From Aquila chrysaetos chrysaetos (lineage: Eukaryota; Chordata; Aves; Accipitriformes; Accipitridae), in contig NC_044029.1 in NCBI RefSeq assembly GCF_900496995.4, positions 14,012,001 to 14,076,000 on the forward strand: a stretch of DNA of 64,000 nucleotides, given 5' to 3'. The notes beneath the pieces are model-generated. The model was given only the letters and a program-made list of their open reading frames with translations. It searched no databases and had not been told where the DNA came from. The number at the start of each line of letters is the position of its first letter. Position 1 is the stretch's first letter. Shown one piece after another: positions 24,160 through 64,000 of the stretch. The translations under genes and the position numbers were made by a program.

Positions 24160-27100
24160 AAGAAAAGATTTGAAAGGAGGGCTATGAAATAAAATTCTTG
24201 GCACTTTTCGGCCTCCCTTTACTACCTTTCCTGCACATACGACAGCATACGTTAATTGATCCCACTAGACAGACACCCACAAAGCCTGAGGAGCTGCTCT
24301 GTAAAAACAAGTCACAGAAGACAAACAGTGGTCGTTTGAGGCCACAGGAGCAGCTAGGAGCGGGAGCTCTTCTCTGGGACTCGGGTGGCTCCGCGACTTG
24401 TGCCCCTGTCCATTAGCACGGGCCAAGAGTCTTCCCTCGGGTGCAGGAACTGTGCTGACCAACACTGGGAAGAAGCAACGAGATCTCGGAAAAGACCAGA
24501 CCTCGCTGCCTCTGCATCTTCTGCGCACTGCATTTTTGTTCTGGAGATAACACTGCAAAAGAGGCTTTTAAAAAAATGCCTGCAAATGAAATAAGGAACA
24601 GGCCTTGCGTGCCCAACTTACGGCTCTAGCTCCTGCTCCAGCAGACACAGATCTATCTCAGAAAACAGTGGCTGGATCGAGACCTGAAGGTAAAATGTAG
24701 CCCTTCCATCCAGCAACTATGAAATCTATTTTGAGCTACTTCTAACTGAACTGACTGGCACTGGCACTAAAATGCCTCTTCGAACATGTGCTGGTTTTGC
24801 AGCAGTTGAGATTTTGACTCCCCGGTTCCCATCTGATGTAAGACGCTTGCTTTTGCATAACTTTACCTGCAAGTGATCTAGCAGGTGTAATCATTCAAAG
24901 GGAATTCAACCAGATTGATCCACAGACAAATTCTGTTAGAGTGGCAAATCCACTGTGTGCATAACCTGAAACTCATTTACCATTAACTGGCCTTACTCAC
25001 ATCTCTGAGGTTAGCAACTCACTACATGGAGGGATGGTGAGGGAGGGTAGCATTTTAGGTGAACCTATCAGTTGTCAAGCCCTGGGAAATGACAGCATCA
25101 CGTCTTCAGCATTACTCTACTTTCATGTAAAGTAGCAAGACTGGGTAGGGAGTTTGGTGGCAATAAGAAAAGCTTGAGGCAGAAAGAGCTAAGAACCTCA
25201 ACCATTCCATAATTAACATCTCTCTTTATAATCCTTATGGAAAAATAAAATAGTAACACGTTTCAAAAGGTATTTTGCAAAAGAAATAGAAAACAAAACT
25301 GATTTAATAGGAAATAAAAGTGATGCTGGTCTCAAATCACCCACTTCATCTCCTGCAGGGAGGCAGGGCTGTTTGGCTCTGGAGTGCTTTATTACTGCTC
25401 TGTTATCAGAACCGTATTCACGCTGGAGCTCAGGCAGAACCCAGTGGTGTAGGCGTATTTGGGTTGTATTTCAGGTCATGTGCCAGTTTAACACGGACTG
25501 AAATCTACCTCCTGCTGCTCTGCAAACGCAATTCTTTTCCTCCACAGGTGGAGCGTGGCAACAGCAGCTTCTTCTCCATTATTTTTCCTGGACATTTGAA
25601 AATTCTGACTACATTAAAAAAATGTCCACCTGAATATCCATCACCCACTTGCATTTTAAAGTACGTGACTATGTAACCCATTTCACACTTATTCCACCTG
25701 AATAGTCCACTCCAGGCCAAATCCCAAGTAGATGCCAGCACTTATTTTTAGTCTCACCTTAACATCTCAGCAGTTGGCAAAGAAATACAAATTCTTACTC
25801 TAAGGTGTTGGAGGGCCTTTTTAAACTAAATGTAGTTGTTGCAAAATGTTTTGAATAGACATCACTGAATTCTGATTATTTTGTGTTTACTTACCTTTTC
25901 TCTCAGACCAGTACCAAAATGAAACAACACAGGTTTCATGGAGTATTTCAACCGAGGAGGACATTATTTAGCCTCCAAGCTCAGTTAAGTTACAGGAAAT
26001 TGCCAATAATGATGCCAAGGACATCTCTACAGCCTTCACTATGTCAACTAGAGGGACTAATTACTAATAAATATTTGCTAGTATAACCAGAATCTATTAG
26101 CTCCATGTCTCAAATGTACTTTGAAGCCCAGAAGAGGAATCTGTCACTATTGACCTATTCTTCACTGAGAAAGCAAGTATTTGTCTGTGAAACATCTCCA
26201 GACTTCGAGTGACTGATACCACAGAGCATAGCCATTATATAACAATACCACAATTATTCCATTTGCAAATTATTTGGAAATACGACAATGGTTCCTACTG
26301 AGATAGAAGGGAAGATGCCATATTTCTAAAAAGGCATAGACTGTCCTGCTGAAACAAGAAGAGAAGTGTCCAGGTTGGGGTGGAAAGCTGACTTCCTGAA
26401 TGGAAGAGTGTTGCATTGATCCTTACCTGGCCCTTAATGTAACACTGGGCTGAGCAGCAGGTGTGGTCCCCACGTTCCCTGGCCAGCTACATCAGGGGCC
26501 AAAATCAAAGCTCCCTTCTGGACTACACCAGTGGGTTTCTTTCCCTTGGAAAGCAGGGGAGTTAGGGAGAACAGGCTGCTCTGTGCACATATTTCAGCAA
26601 GACACAAGGTTGATGTGTGGCTGGAGCACTCAGGCTCAGGAGCTTGGAAGAGCTCCAGGTTCTCCAGATTGTTCAAGGGAGCACAGTCTTCCCGAAAGCC
26701 CAAACGCAGGCACAGATAGGATGAAAAATGCATTTCTATTTTGTTTATAAAGTTGAGCAGCTTTAAACCTTGTTTACAAAAAGGGCAAATGCTGGTTGCT
26801 CACAATCAGTCTTCTGCCTCTGGGGCACTAGCAGGTAACTCGCACACAGAGCTCTCTCAAACAGCCTATGAAGTTAAAATAGAGCACCATAGTCAGCATT
26901 TAAGGCTACGCTCCACGATGGATCCTATTCATTCCCTAAGGGAAGACAGAAAGACGAAGAACCACTCTTTAGGGTTGGTCAAAGACTGAAGGAGGAGGCA
27001 GAGGTGCAGGGGATGTACAAAAGCTCCACAGTGGTGGTTGTTGACCATTACCGCTTTTGTGAGCCGGCTGGAGCCCTTTCATGAGCGGGCTGAAGCCTTT

Positions 27101-27169
27101 TCCAGGCAGTCGTTCTAAGGGACTTCAAGACATTGTATAGCTTCTCCCCTGGCCTAAGTCAGGACCGAC
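24160..27169. other. Intergenic sequence right of the CpG island
   Basis: If the island starts a plus-strand spliced transcript, its first intron would begin at 24153 and run through here. I could not identify a convincing second exon. Confidence 0.5.
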
Positions 27170-27430
27170 TGTGCTATTATCATTCCTGAGAGATAGCAGC
27201 CTAACCTGTTCTCTTAAAAACTGATGGAGGCTCTGCTGTCTCCCATGTTTCACTGTTACATAACTTAATGCTCCTTTCCTTGCAATTTAAGTCCATTAGC
27301 TCTCGAGGCCAGAGAACAGTGTGTCCCTTCCGTTTCTGCAGCTATTTCTGTGTGTTTGAAAAAGGTTATCACATCTCCCCTCAGTCTCCTCTACTCCAAA
27401 CTAAGCAATCCCAGCTTCCCAGTTCATCAC
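27170..27430 (-). mobile_element. Ancient CR1-type LINE fragment, minus orientation
   Basis: Landmarks of old CR1 subfamilies appear in order: GGAGGCTCTGCTGTCTCCCA, TTAATGCTCCTTTCCTTGCA, a stretch ending CCATTAGCTCT, AGAGAACAGTGTGTCCCTTC, AAGGTTATCACATCTCCCCT, CAGTCTCCTCTACTCCAAAC and AAGCAATCCCAGCTTCCC. Boundaries are approximate and the similarity may extend to about 27550. Confidence 0.65.
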
Positions 27431-28089
27431 ACAGAAGCCAGGCTGCTGCTGGCTGGTGATAGCTTTCAGTAAGTGCTGACTGGGCTGGATTTGTACCAGC
27501 ATCCTGTAGGTGAAAGCCTTCAGCAGATTTAGCTCTCTGAGCCAGGCTGTCCTTTCAAAGATGTGAAACTTTCTTCTGTAATCCATTACAGCGTATCAGT
27601 AAATATACATTACAGTACAGTGAATTTCTGGAATTTTCTCCATCACATTGGGATATCATAACAAGAAGAAAGGAAAACACACCTTATTTCGTGAAAGTGT
27701 ACTAAAGGGCTAAACTTAAAACAGGCTTCTAAACAGGTCTCGAAGCATAGAGAGGGAAAACGCAATGTATTGCGTTAACACCTTCCCCACTCCATCCCCT
27801 CTACCAAACAAATGAAACAAAATGCACGAACCATGTCTTGGTTTGCAAATGAAACTTGGTATTTGTATTTGCTGCAATGTCTCGGAGTGTTGTTTTTCAT
27901 TTTAGACTTTGCATGGTAGTAAACAGTGCAATGCTTTACATTCATTAAGCTCGGGCCCATTTACTCTGTGCAGGCAAAGCAAGTGCATATATCTCAGACC
28001 CATAAAGCATCAGTTCAGAATTACACAGGAAATAAATGAGCCTAAGCCAGAAGTCCAATTTCCAGAGTCCAGCTCACTAAAGCTAAACA

Positions 28090-28320
28090 AGCACCTTAGA
28101 TAAATATGGCCTATTTTAAATGAAATGTTAGTGTAATTTGATAACTGTCAATAATTCCCTCATTATGCCTAAATGAGCTTGTCATCCAAGGAGATTGCTG
28201 CATGGCTGATCTTAATTTGCTAATAAAAACCGTAGAGAAGAATTTCAGCTAAGCTGGAACTATTTGATTCATAAAAGTGCAATAGTGCACTTTTTAAAGC
28301 ATTCCTTCCCAGTCCTGGCT
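28090..28320. promoter_or_regulatory. Candidate conserved non-coding element downstream of TPH2
   Basis: AT-rich, low-CpG, non-repetitive sequence dense in homeodomain-like TAAT/ATTA words and GATAA motifs (TGATAACTGTCAATAATTCC, TTAATTTGCTAATAAAAACC). It also contains a perfect 9-bp inverted repeat AAAAGTGCA/TGCACTTTT with a 4-base loop (28273-28294). The texture is that of vertebrate conserved enhancers, but conservation cannot be judged from one sequence. Confidence 0.25.
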
Positions 28321-30148
28321 CCTGACTGGCTGAAGCCCAAAGCCAGTTTGCTCTGCAGCCTGTAAGAAGGCAGCTTTGCTACGTAAGAACAATGAGCGAT
28401 TGTCTCTCTAAATCACTATTATTCCTTAGCCCATTATATTTAATTTATTTTTAATCATGTTGTATAATAGAAATAAAATCATTGGATTAAGCATATATCT
28501 AGCAGCAGGAGCCCATTATCCTTTGACAATGTTCTGTTTCATTGACATTACATCTTCATTGTAGACAGTTTCCTTGCCATCATTAGTCCTAAAATGACTA
28601 TTGGATTTCAAGGGTTTCTCCCTAATCCATAATAAGATTTACTTGCTAACAGCACAAAACAAAACAAAGATATGCTTCTATTGTTTTACTGCTGTGGAAT
28701 TCTTATTTTAAGCTATTCAGAAAAGTCAAGAATAAATCCAGATATTATAAGTATTTAAAGTTTTCCTGTGTAATTCTAATTCAAGGGAAAGCCTCAGTAA
28801 CTTTGTACGCTTTGGATCTTTGTTACTCATTGTGGCTTTATTTTACTTAAGCAAGCAACAATACTGTGTCAGTTCTTGCACTGAGTAAGATCTACTATTC
28901 CTTGCACAGTAAGTTTTTCAGACCAGTTAAAGCAAATCTCAGTACAGTCCATTTTCTCCACAAAGCGGTACGAGGGGTTCATCAGATGCCATGGGAATAA
29001 AGAGGGAGAAACCTCCATGCCAAGATTGCCAGCGATTCCTCTGTGATAAGTGCTAGCTAACAGAGTCAGCACTAATGTTGGGAAGTTAAAAACTCCTCCG
29101 GCATGCTGATCCCCATGGGATAATTCAACAGCTCTTCATCTGTACCAACAGCAGTCACAGTTAAATCTAAAACTCGATTTTTCCACACCCTATTAACAGC
29201 AGCATTAGAATGCAGCAGGGACCATGCAGAGAAAAGAGCGTTTTCTGTTATCTCATAGTTATCTTTGAGGAGGTGGCAGATTTCCCTGTGAAAATTATCC
29301 TTATAGATTGCCTCTTATTTAAGGATATGCTGGTACTATCAAGTGGTGCTCTTTTTATGCTGAAATTGCTAGCAACACTTAAGAGTATTTGCATGACTCT
29401 TTCAGCTGGGAGAGCAGCTTCAATAGATACCTATTTTCCATATATGTAGAGAAGCTATGACACTTTCACCCATACTGACATGATCTGCATAAGCCATGTG
29501 GTTTCCATTAAGAAGGGTCCATACAATATAGTCAACTGTCCATTATCTTGGCTAATAGGAGAATAGAATAACCCAGATAAAGGAAAGACATGCATAATTA
29601 TTGCTTCCAGATAAGAGCCGGCTCAAGTATTTCTGCACTGTGTTCCCCAGACAGAGCTTGTACTTCTGTCAGAGCTTGCTAACTTCGAGTTTATTAACTC
29701 AGGCATTACCTGCATCCATCTGGTACAAGCTAGGCAGCTTGGGTGTCTCTATGATTTAATCACCCCACAAGTAATCTACTAACTGATAATCATCTTGGCT
29801 ATAATTAAATAACAACTTCCATATTCACCCTTTCATATGTGCTGATACTGATACAGCATAGATCCAGTCATGCATGGCCACGTCAAGGTTGAATGTGGCA
29901 TAATGAGGAAAGGCAAATTATGCATGAAATGCAAGAGGAGTACGTTCAAAAGACAAGGGAACACGGAAGGCACACAATGATGTAGAAGGGCTTTATACTC
30001 ACATCTAACAACCCGGAATTAACACAAGCACTTCCTCTCTTCTTCCCGGATAGCCCTCGCAGAGGAAGTATGCTCAGGACTGTCACAGGCAACACATGCA
30101 TGAACTAGAACTACCTTTCTACATGAATAGTCAGAAGCTTGGGGGTTT

Positions 30149-30154
30149 TTTATT
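30149..30154 (-). terminator. Alternative distal polyadenylation signal AATAAA
   Basis: Canonical AATAAA on the minus strand about 635 nt after the TPH2 stop. It would give a longer 3' UTR closer in size to the mammalian one. It is not distinguishable from chance without transcript data. Confidence 0.3.
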
Positions 30155-30528
30155 GCGTTGCAATTACTCAGCCACATTGAACATTTGTCAGCTGTGAGTT
30201 CTCATAATCTGTAATCTCCACAGACCTTTTAGTACTGATACATAGCCTTCCTGATCTCAGCATTGGTATATAAATTGTATTGTTCAGTCACAAGAGACAC
30301 TCAGTTCTGTTACAGATATATGGGCAAAACATTGCCTTCACCACTATAGAAAGAAATACAGATTCTCTTACAAAGAAAATGAAAATGTTGCAAATAATTT
30401 TTTCTGGATTCTTATGGGAGGAAAAGGATTATAAAGAAATAAACTCAGACTTAATGAAATCAGCAACACCATTTCTTATACATTGAGGTGAATCATCTCA
30501 TGGAAACAAAACCATTGCCAGGCAAGTT

Positions 30529-30534
30529 TTTAAT
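30529..30534 (-). terminator. Candidate TPH2 polyadenylation signal ATTAAA
   Basis: Reading from the TPH2 stop, this is the first hexamer of the ATTAAA/AATAAA type, about 255 nt downstream. It is followed about 15-25 nt later on the minus strand by a U/G-rich stretch (GGTTTTGTTT), as expected of a cleavage site. It would imply a 3' UTR of roughly 270-280 nt. A canonical AATAAA at 30149-30154 is a possible distal alternative. Confidence 0.4.
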
Positions 30535-30786
30535 GGTGTACTTATACATGACATTCTGCTGAGGAATTGATGATTATATTCTGCCACATTCCATGTTGCA
30601 TTTACGAATTAGCGTTGCCTTGGTTTGTCTGCACATTACAATTAGACAGAGCTACACAATGATGCAAGCTACAGGCCAAGCTGTAAAGGGAAAATTGATG
30701 GGTTTCAGAAGTTAGCCATATCATGTGATGTTACTTAGACTGGCTACAGAAAAAGCAACTGACAGCAAATCACAGTACCACATATA

Positions 30787-60154
<29,368 letters not shown>

Positions 60155-60956
60155 TCATTACAGAAATTAATGCTGTAATCATTCCATAATTAATTTAACA
60201 TAAGCCATTTTACATTTTTATCATGAAACCTGTTTTTTACAGCTTAATAGTTCTTCCCTGTGTATGGTTCTGTAGAAACGTACACATTTGCTTCTATTAA
60301 ATGGGTTATATGTCATTTAACCCCACCGTGACTTCCCCATCATTTCCAGATTGAGTGGGAGGGCCTGATCACACTGTCCTCCAGGCTTAGTACCATGAAG
60401 ACTGAACTGCCCAAAGGAAAGCCAGATGTCTCACAAGTACAGTTTTCAGCATTTCTCTCCACATGAATCAAGTACAAAACCCAAAACATTCCCTCTTCCT
60501 TTTCTCCATTCCCCTTTCTGCACCTGGGTAGAGCCCCACAACCAAACATTTTGCCACCTGCCACTAGAAATTCAGGGCAATATTCCCAGAGGTTTCTGTG
60601 TGCTTAATTTCTCATCTAGTCCTGAGTTCCTACTGCAATTACTGGGTACTTTTGTTACACGGTCCACTTTTCACCTAGCAGATTTCAGAAAAAGCAGAGA
60701 ACCCAAATCGTTTCAGAAAACCACTGTTCACACCTGTAAGTGCATTATTAGTCACGACAAAGTGCAGATATAAGTGTACAAAAAAACTGCTAACCAACCT
60801 AACAAAAGTGCACATGCATCATCTACAAAAGCTCTTAAACAATTCTGAAAGTTTTGGTGCATTTGTTCACAGAAAATAATGGACTTGGTAGTAAAGTTCA
60901 CTTTAAAAATCAGATCTGACATTTCCTTTGCTTTTGTCTCTTCAAAGACATTTCTC

Positions 60957-60973
60957 TTTTTTTTTTTTTTTTT
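60957..60973 (+). repeat. Poly(T) run in TPH2 intron 7
   Basis: About 16 consecutive T bases within TCTCTTTT...TTTGTAAAC. On the TPH2 strand this is poly(A). It is not positioned at a splice site. Confidence 0.85.
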
Positions 60974-63259
60974 GTAAACAAATGTTTTAAAGGCAGGGAG
61001 AAAACATCAAGTTTTCTGCCTTCTATCCAAAATCATCCAATTTGTCTTTTATAAACTATTTTTGTTTGAAAAGACACAGAACCTGACACTTCAGATAAAT
61101 CATGAACAGAAAAACAACCCTCTATATAATTTAAAGTCGTCTTACTTGGTACTCTTCACCAAGAAGTCTGCACCAACTGTGTCTAGGTAGATAGCAGTAG
61201 ATAGTAGTTTCTGAATGCATACAAATGAAGATTAGCATTTTTGGCATTCCTAAGTTTGCCTCACCAAAAGCTTATCAAATACAGTTCCAGTATTGGAGAG
61301 TTACATGCAAGTCTCTCTTCTCAGCCCAGATGGCCTCACTGAGAGATGCTTAGCAACATTTGCTCATGTTATATTCACATTTTTTGGTGAGACAAGTACT
61401 GCTCTGAAGTTGCGCATGACAAGTTTGAGCCAATTTCATATATGAGTAATTATTCAACAGGACAGAGGAATTATCAAATCTCATTTCTCCTCCCTCCTAG
61501 ACATACGTATTTCCCAAAGAAGCAGGGGAGGTAAACAGATACTCTTGTGCCTGACATCATAAAACAAACATGGTCCCTAGACACCGACTAGAGATTCAGT
61601 TGTAGCAATACAGGCTGAGTGCTCAAGTTCACTGTGCACCAATCTTTTTAGTCAACACCCATGAAACATGTTTGATATGTACAGCTGGCCAGCAACAGTA
61701 TCAGACATCATACTTACATAAGGAAAATTGTTTGCATTTGTTTTCTACTGCCTGGTAAAGCCTGTCCTTCCTCCTGAAATTAAGATCTTTTCTCCCTTGT
61801 TTCTACATCATTGCATGTCCTTTCAGAGCCTGGGAAATTCCCGATTTCTTCAAAAGCAGCTGTTAAGAAGGCTTCTCTTACGATCTCCACACCCCTTTGG
61901 TGATGCTCTGAGTCTTGCAAGATGAAGAAAGTTCCCTACCACAAGACCCGTAGCTTAGATATTACTCCCTTCCTCACTGGAGCTCAGACGCGAAAAATTG
62001 GCTGGCTCTGCATGGTATCCATCTCTTTGTTCAGGAGATGGTTTGCATCACTTGAGCGGATAGTCATCAAAGGTTAATGACCCTACTGCAATTAATTCAG
62101 TTCCAGTCACAAGAATTTTTTCTGTCACCTCCTGCAAGATTTAGCTCGCTAATGATACAAAGGACAGCAGGGAAATGGAGTTTGCAGTCTGATAGATATA
62201 CTCAGAGAATTCCCAGTACCAAACAATTCACTGGAGACTCCTTCAACCATCACCATCCAACACAGAAATGGGCCACAAAGCCCATTCTCTAGAATTCCAG
62301 AGCTCTAACTTCAATTCTCATCTTTACTGGAGATCAACACTGATTGCTGAGCACTCCACCTATGCTGCACTGCATCAGTCCAGTTATATTTAGCTTTGTA
62401 TCAGTAGTTCAAATAACAAGAGCAAAGAAGATATAGTGGGACTGGCTTAAAGTTCCTGGCTTCAGGTAAGCACACTTGTCTCCAGGCGGGCTTCTACAGC
62501 AGCATCACTGGTATTGGTACTTGAGTGAGTGTCTACATTTCTGTTTTCCTGTGCTGAAGCCACAACTCCCAGAAACAAACAAGCAAAGACATGTTATTCC
62601 TAGTTCCCCACTGGGACACAGGCTCTTTGTGTCACTTCCACCCTTGCAGACAAAATGAGAACAGACAAAGCCTAGCCCCATTAACTTGTCTCTCCTAGCA
62701 AGGGGAGGAAGATGAGGAGGCAAAAGATACTTCTTTCATGCCTTTAGCTTGTAGATTCTTCTATTAAAACTATGCAAAGTAGCATCTTGAACATGCAGTT
62801 ATAAAGAGGGGAGCTTGAAACAAAAAGCATATGAACAACAACAAAAAAAAAAAACATAACAAAAAAAATCTTCCAGGCAGGACCATGAACCAGCATTTGG
62901 GATTGTCATTGGAGTCTCATAGATTTCCCTGCCAGTCTGGCCCTTTATAGATAGTCTAAACAATATAATTCTTTGCTTAACTACCAAGACTTGATTCTTT
63001 TGTTTTGTTTTATTCAGAAAATAATTAAGTTCCTTTAATTTATTCACACACATTGCTCAGAGAAAATAAGATTTTTGTAATGCACTTTTCACAGCAAAAG
63101 ATTTTTCTTGGAGTAAATTAGTTAGCACAGCAGAGGAAATCTATATAGCTCTGTGAATGTAGTAGAAACATAATGAAACTCAGGAAGAAATGTTTTAAAA
63201 TGCATACAGTAGTGATACAGATCAAACCAAATGAACTCTCTAATTTGTATCTAGCTCTA

Positions 63260-63510
63260 TAGCCTGGGTGTTAAATCTGACGGAAAGCCCACTGAAGTCA
63301 AAGGGAGTCTTTTTACCAGGTTTATATCATTGAAATGCAACATTCACCAAGACAGGGACCTGCAGCAAACCTCATTATGGCCCCATATATCAACCAGCAG
63401 ATCTCAGGGCATTGCAGCTACTGCGGAAGATGAAGAGCTGTCCCCACTCAAGTCAATTTAGTTTTGCCGTTGATTTCAAACAAAGCCAGAATTTCACTCT
63501 ACATTTCTGA
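63260..63510. repeat. Possible ancient interspersed repeat in TPH2 intron 7
   Basis: Words such as CCCACTGAAGTCAAAGGGAG (63288-63307) and GTTTTGCCGTTGATTTCAAA (63461-63480) resemble the 'actgaagtcaatgggag / cattgacttcaatggagccaggatttcac' text of an old amniote repeat. The family is not named because I cannot be sure of it. Confidence 0.3.
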
Positions 63511-64000
63511 TAACACTACTACATGCTCTATCTTATGAAAAAAATTAAACACATTTAAAAAAGGATTTTCAAATTTTTCCTGTGGAGTTCCTGATAGTCA
63601 GTACACATTATTTAATTTATGTGAACAAGCAGGTCTGCAAGAAGAGAGTAACATCATTAGAACATGACAACTTAATTCCTCTGTTAGTCACATTTAGAGG
63701 TGTTAAAACCATAACCTGGATTAAGTTCAGCCCAAATAAGGAATAAAAGTCTTTATTCTAACTGAACTATTATTACGACACAGTAACTTTCCAGACACCA
63801 AGACCAGAAAGGTTACGAAAAAAGTAGTTGCTGTTACTGCTAAGGATCAGCTACGGTACTCTGCATAATTCTGAATGTAAGCACCATCCTGAAAACTACA
63901 GGGGTCTCAAATACACAAATCAATGAACCAGAGACCATCAGCAAAAGCACAGATGTTCTTAATTGTTTCCTGGAAGATGTTCCTTCCTTTGTTCATGTTG

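Larger units (their letters stand above)
27431..30510. other. Intergenic sequence immediately downstream of TPH2
   Basis: AT-rich, repeat-poor sequence containing the candidate element at 28090-28320. The right end may include distal TPH2 3' UTR if the AATAAA at 30149-30154 is used. Confidence 0.55.

Noticed and set aside
1..30500. Exons of TRHDE, the expected downstream neighbour of TPH2 by vertebrate synteny
   Set aside because: I compared the longer open frames with the protein's HEICHQWFGDL and N-terminal region as I recall them and saw no match; the gene probably starts beyond the left edge.

Overview
This is ordinary nuclear sequence from a bird. It has long AT-rich non-coding stretches, spliceosomal exons, CR1 retroposons with the ATTCTATGATTCTATGATT-type 3' tail, and two solo LTRs of a retrovirus family that I recall as common in neoavian genomes. 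It shows no operons, CRISPR, prokaryotic signals or phage.

The one gene I can recognise with confidence is TPH2 (tryptophan 5-hydroxylase 2, the neuronal serotonin-synthesis enzyme) on the minus strand. Four coding exons are present, corresponding to human exons 8-11: 60002-60128, 40805-40900, 31050-31183 and 30787-30961. They encode residues 315-490 in human numbering, i.e. the second half of the catalytic domain with all three iron ligands, plus the C-terminal tetramerisation helix. All four have consensus splice sites and continuous phase, with a stop at 30787-30789. Exon 7 and everything 5' of it lie beyond 64000.

Layout. 1-30500: intergenic sequence downstream of TPH2. It holds a solo LTR (1280-1862), two minus-strand CR1 fragments (18510-18912 and 27170-27430), three GC-rich patches (8060-8430, 18990-19540 and a true CpG island at 23585-24130) and two AT-rich stretches that look like conserved non-coding elements. 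About 30500-30786: TPH2 3' UTR with a candidate polyadenylation signal. 30962-31049: an 88-bp intron. 31184-40804: intron 9 (9.6 kb), with a degraded 1.7-kb CR1 and a second solo LTR ending 104 bp from exon 9. 40901-60001: intron 8 (19.1 kb), mostly unique sequence with microsatellites and a striking G-run. 60129-64000: part of intron 7.

I found no new biological system. The points most worth a second look are the LTR inserted next to the exon 9 splice donor, the orphan CpG island with tandem YY1-like motifs about 6.7 kb downstream of TPH2, and the sequence differences between the promoter regions of the two LTR copies. Repeat family names and conservation calls are from pattern memory, not a database search.
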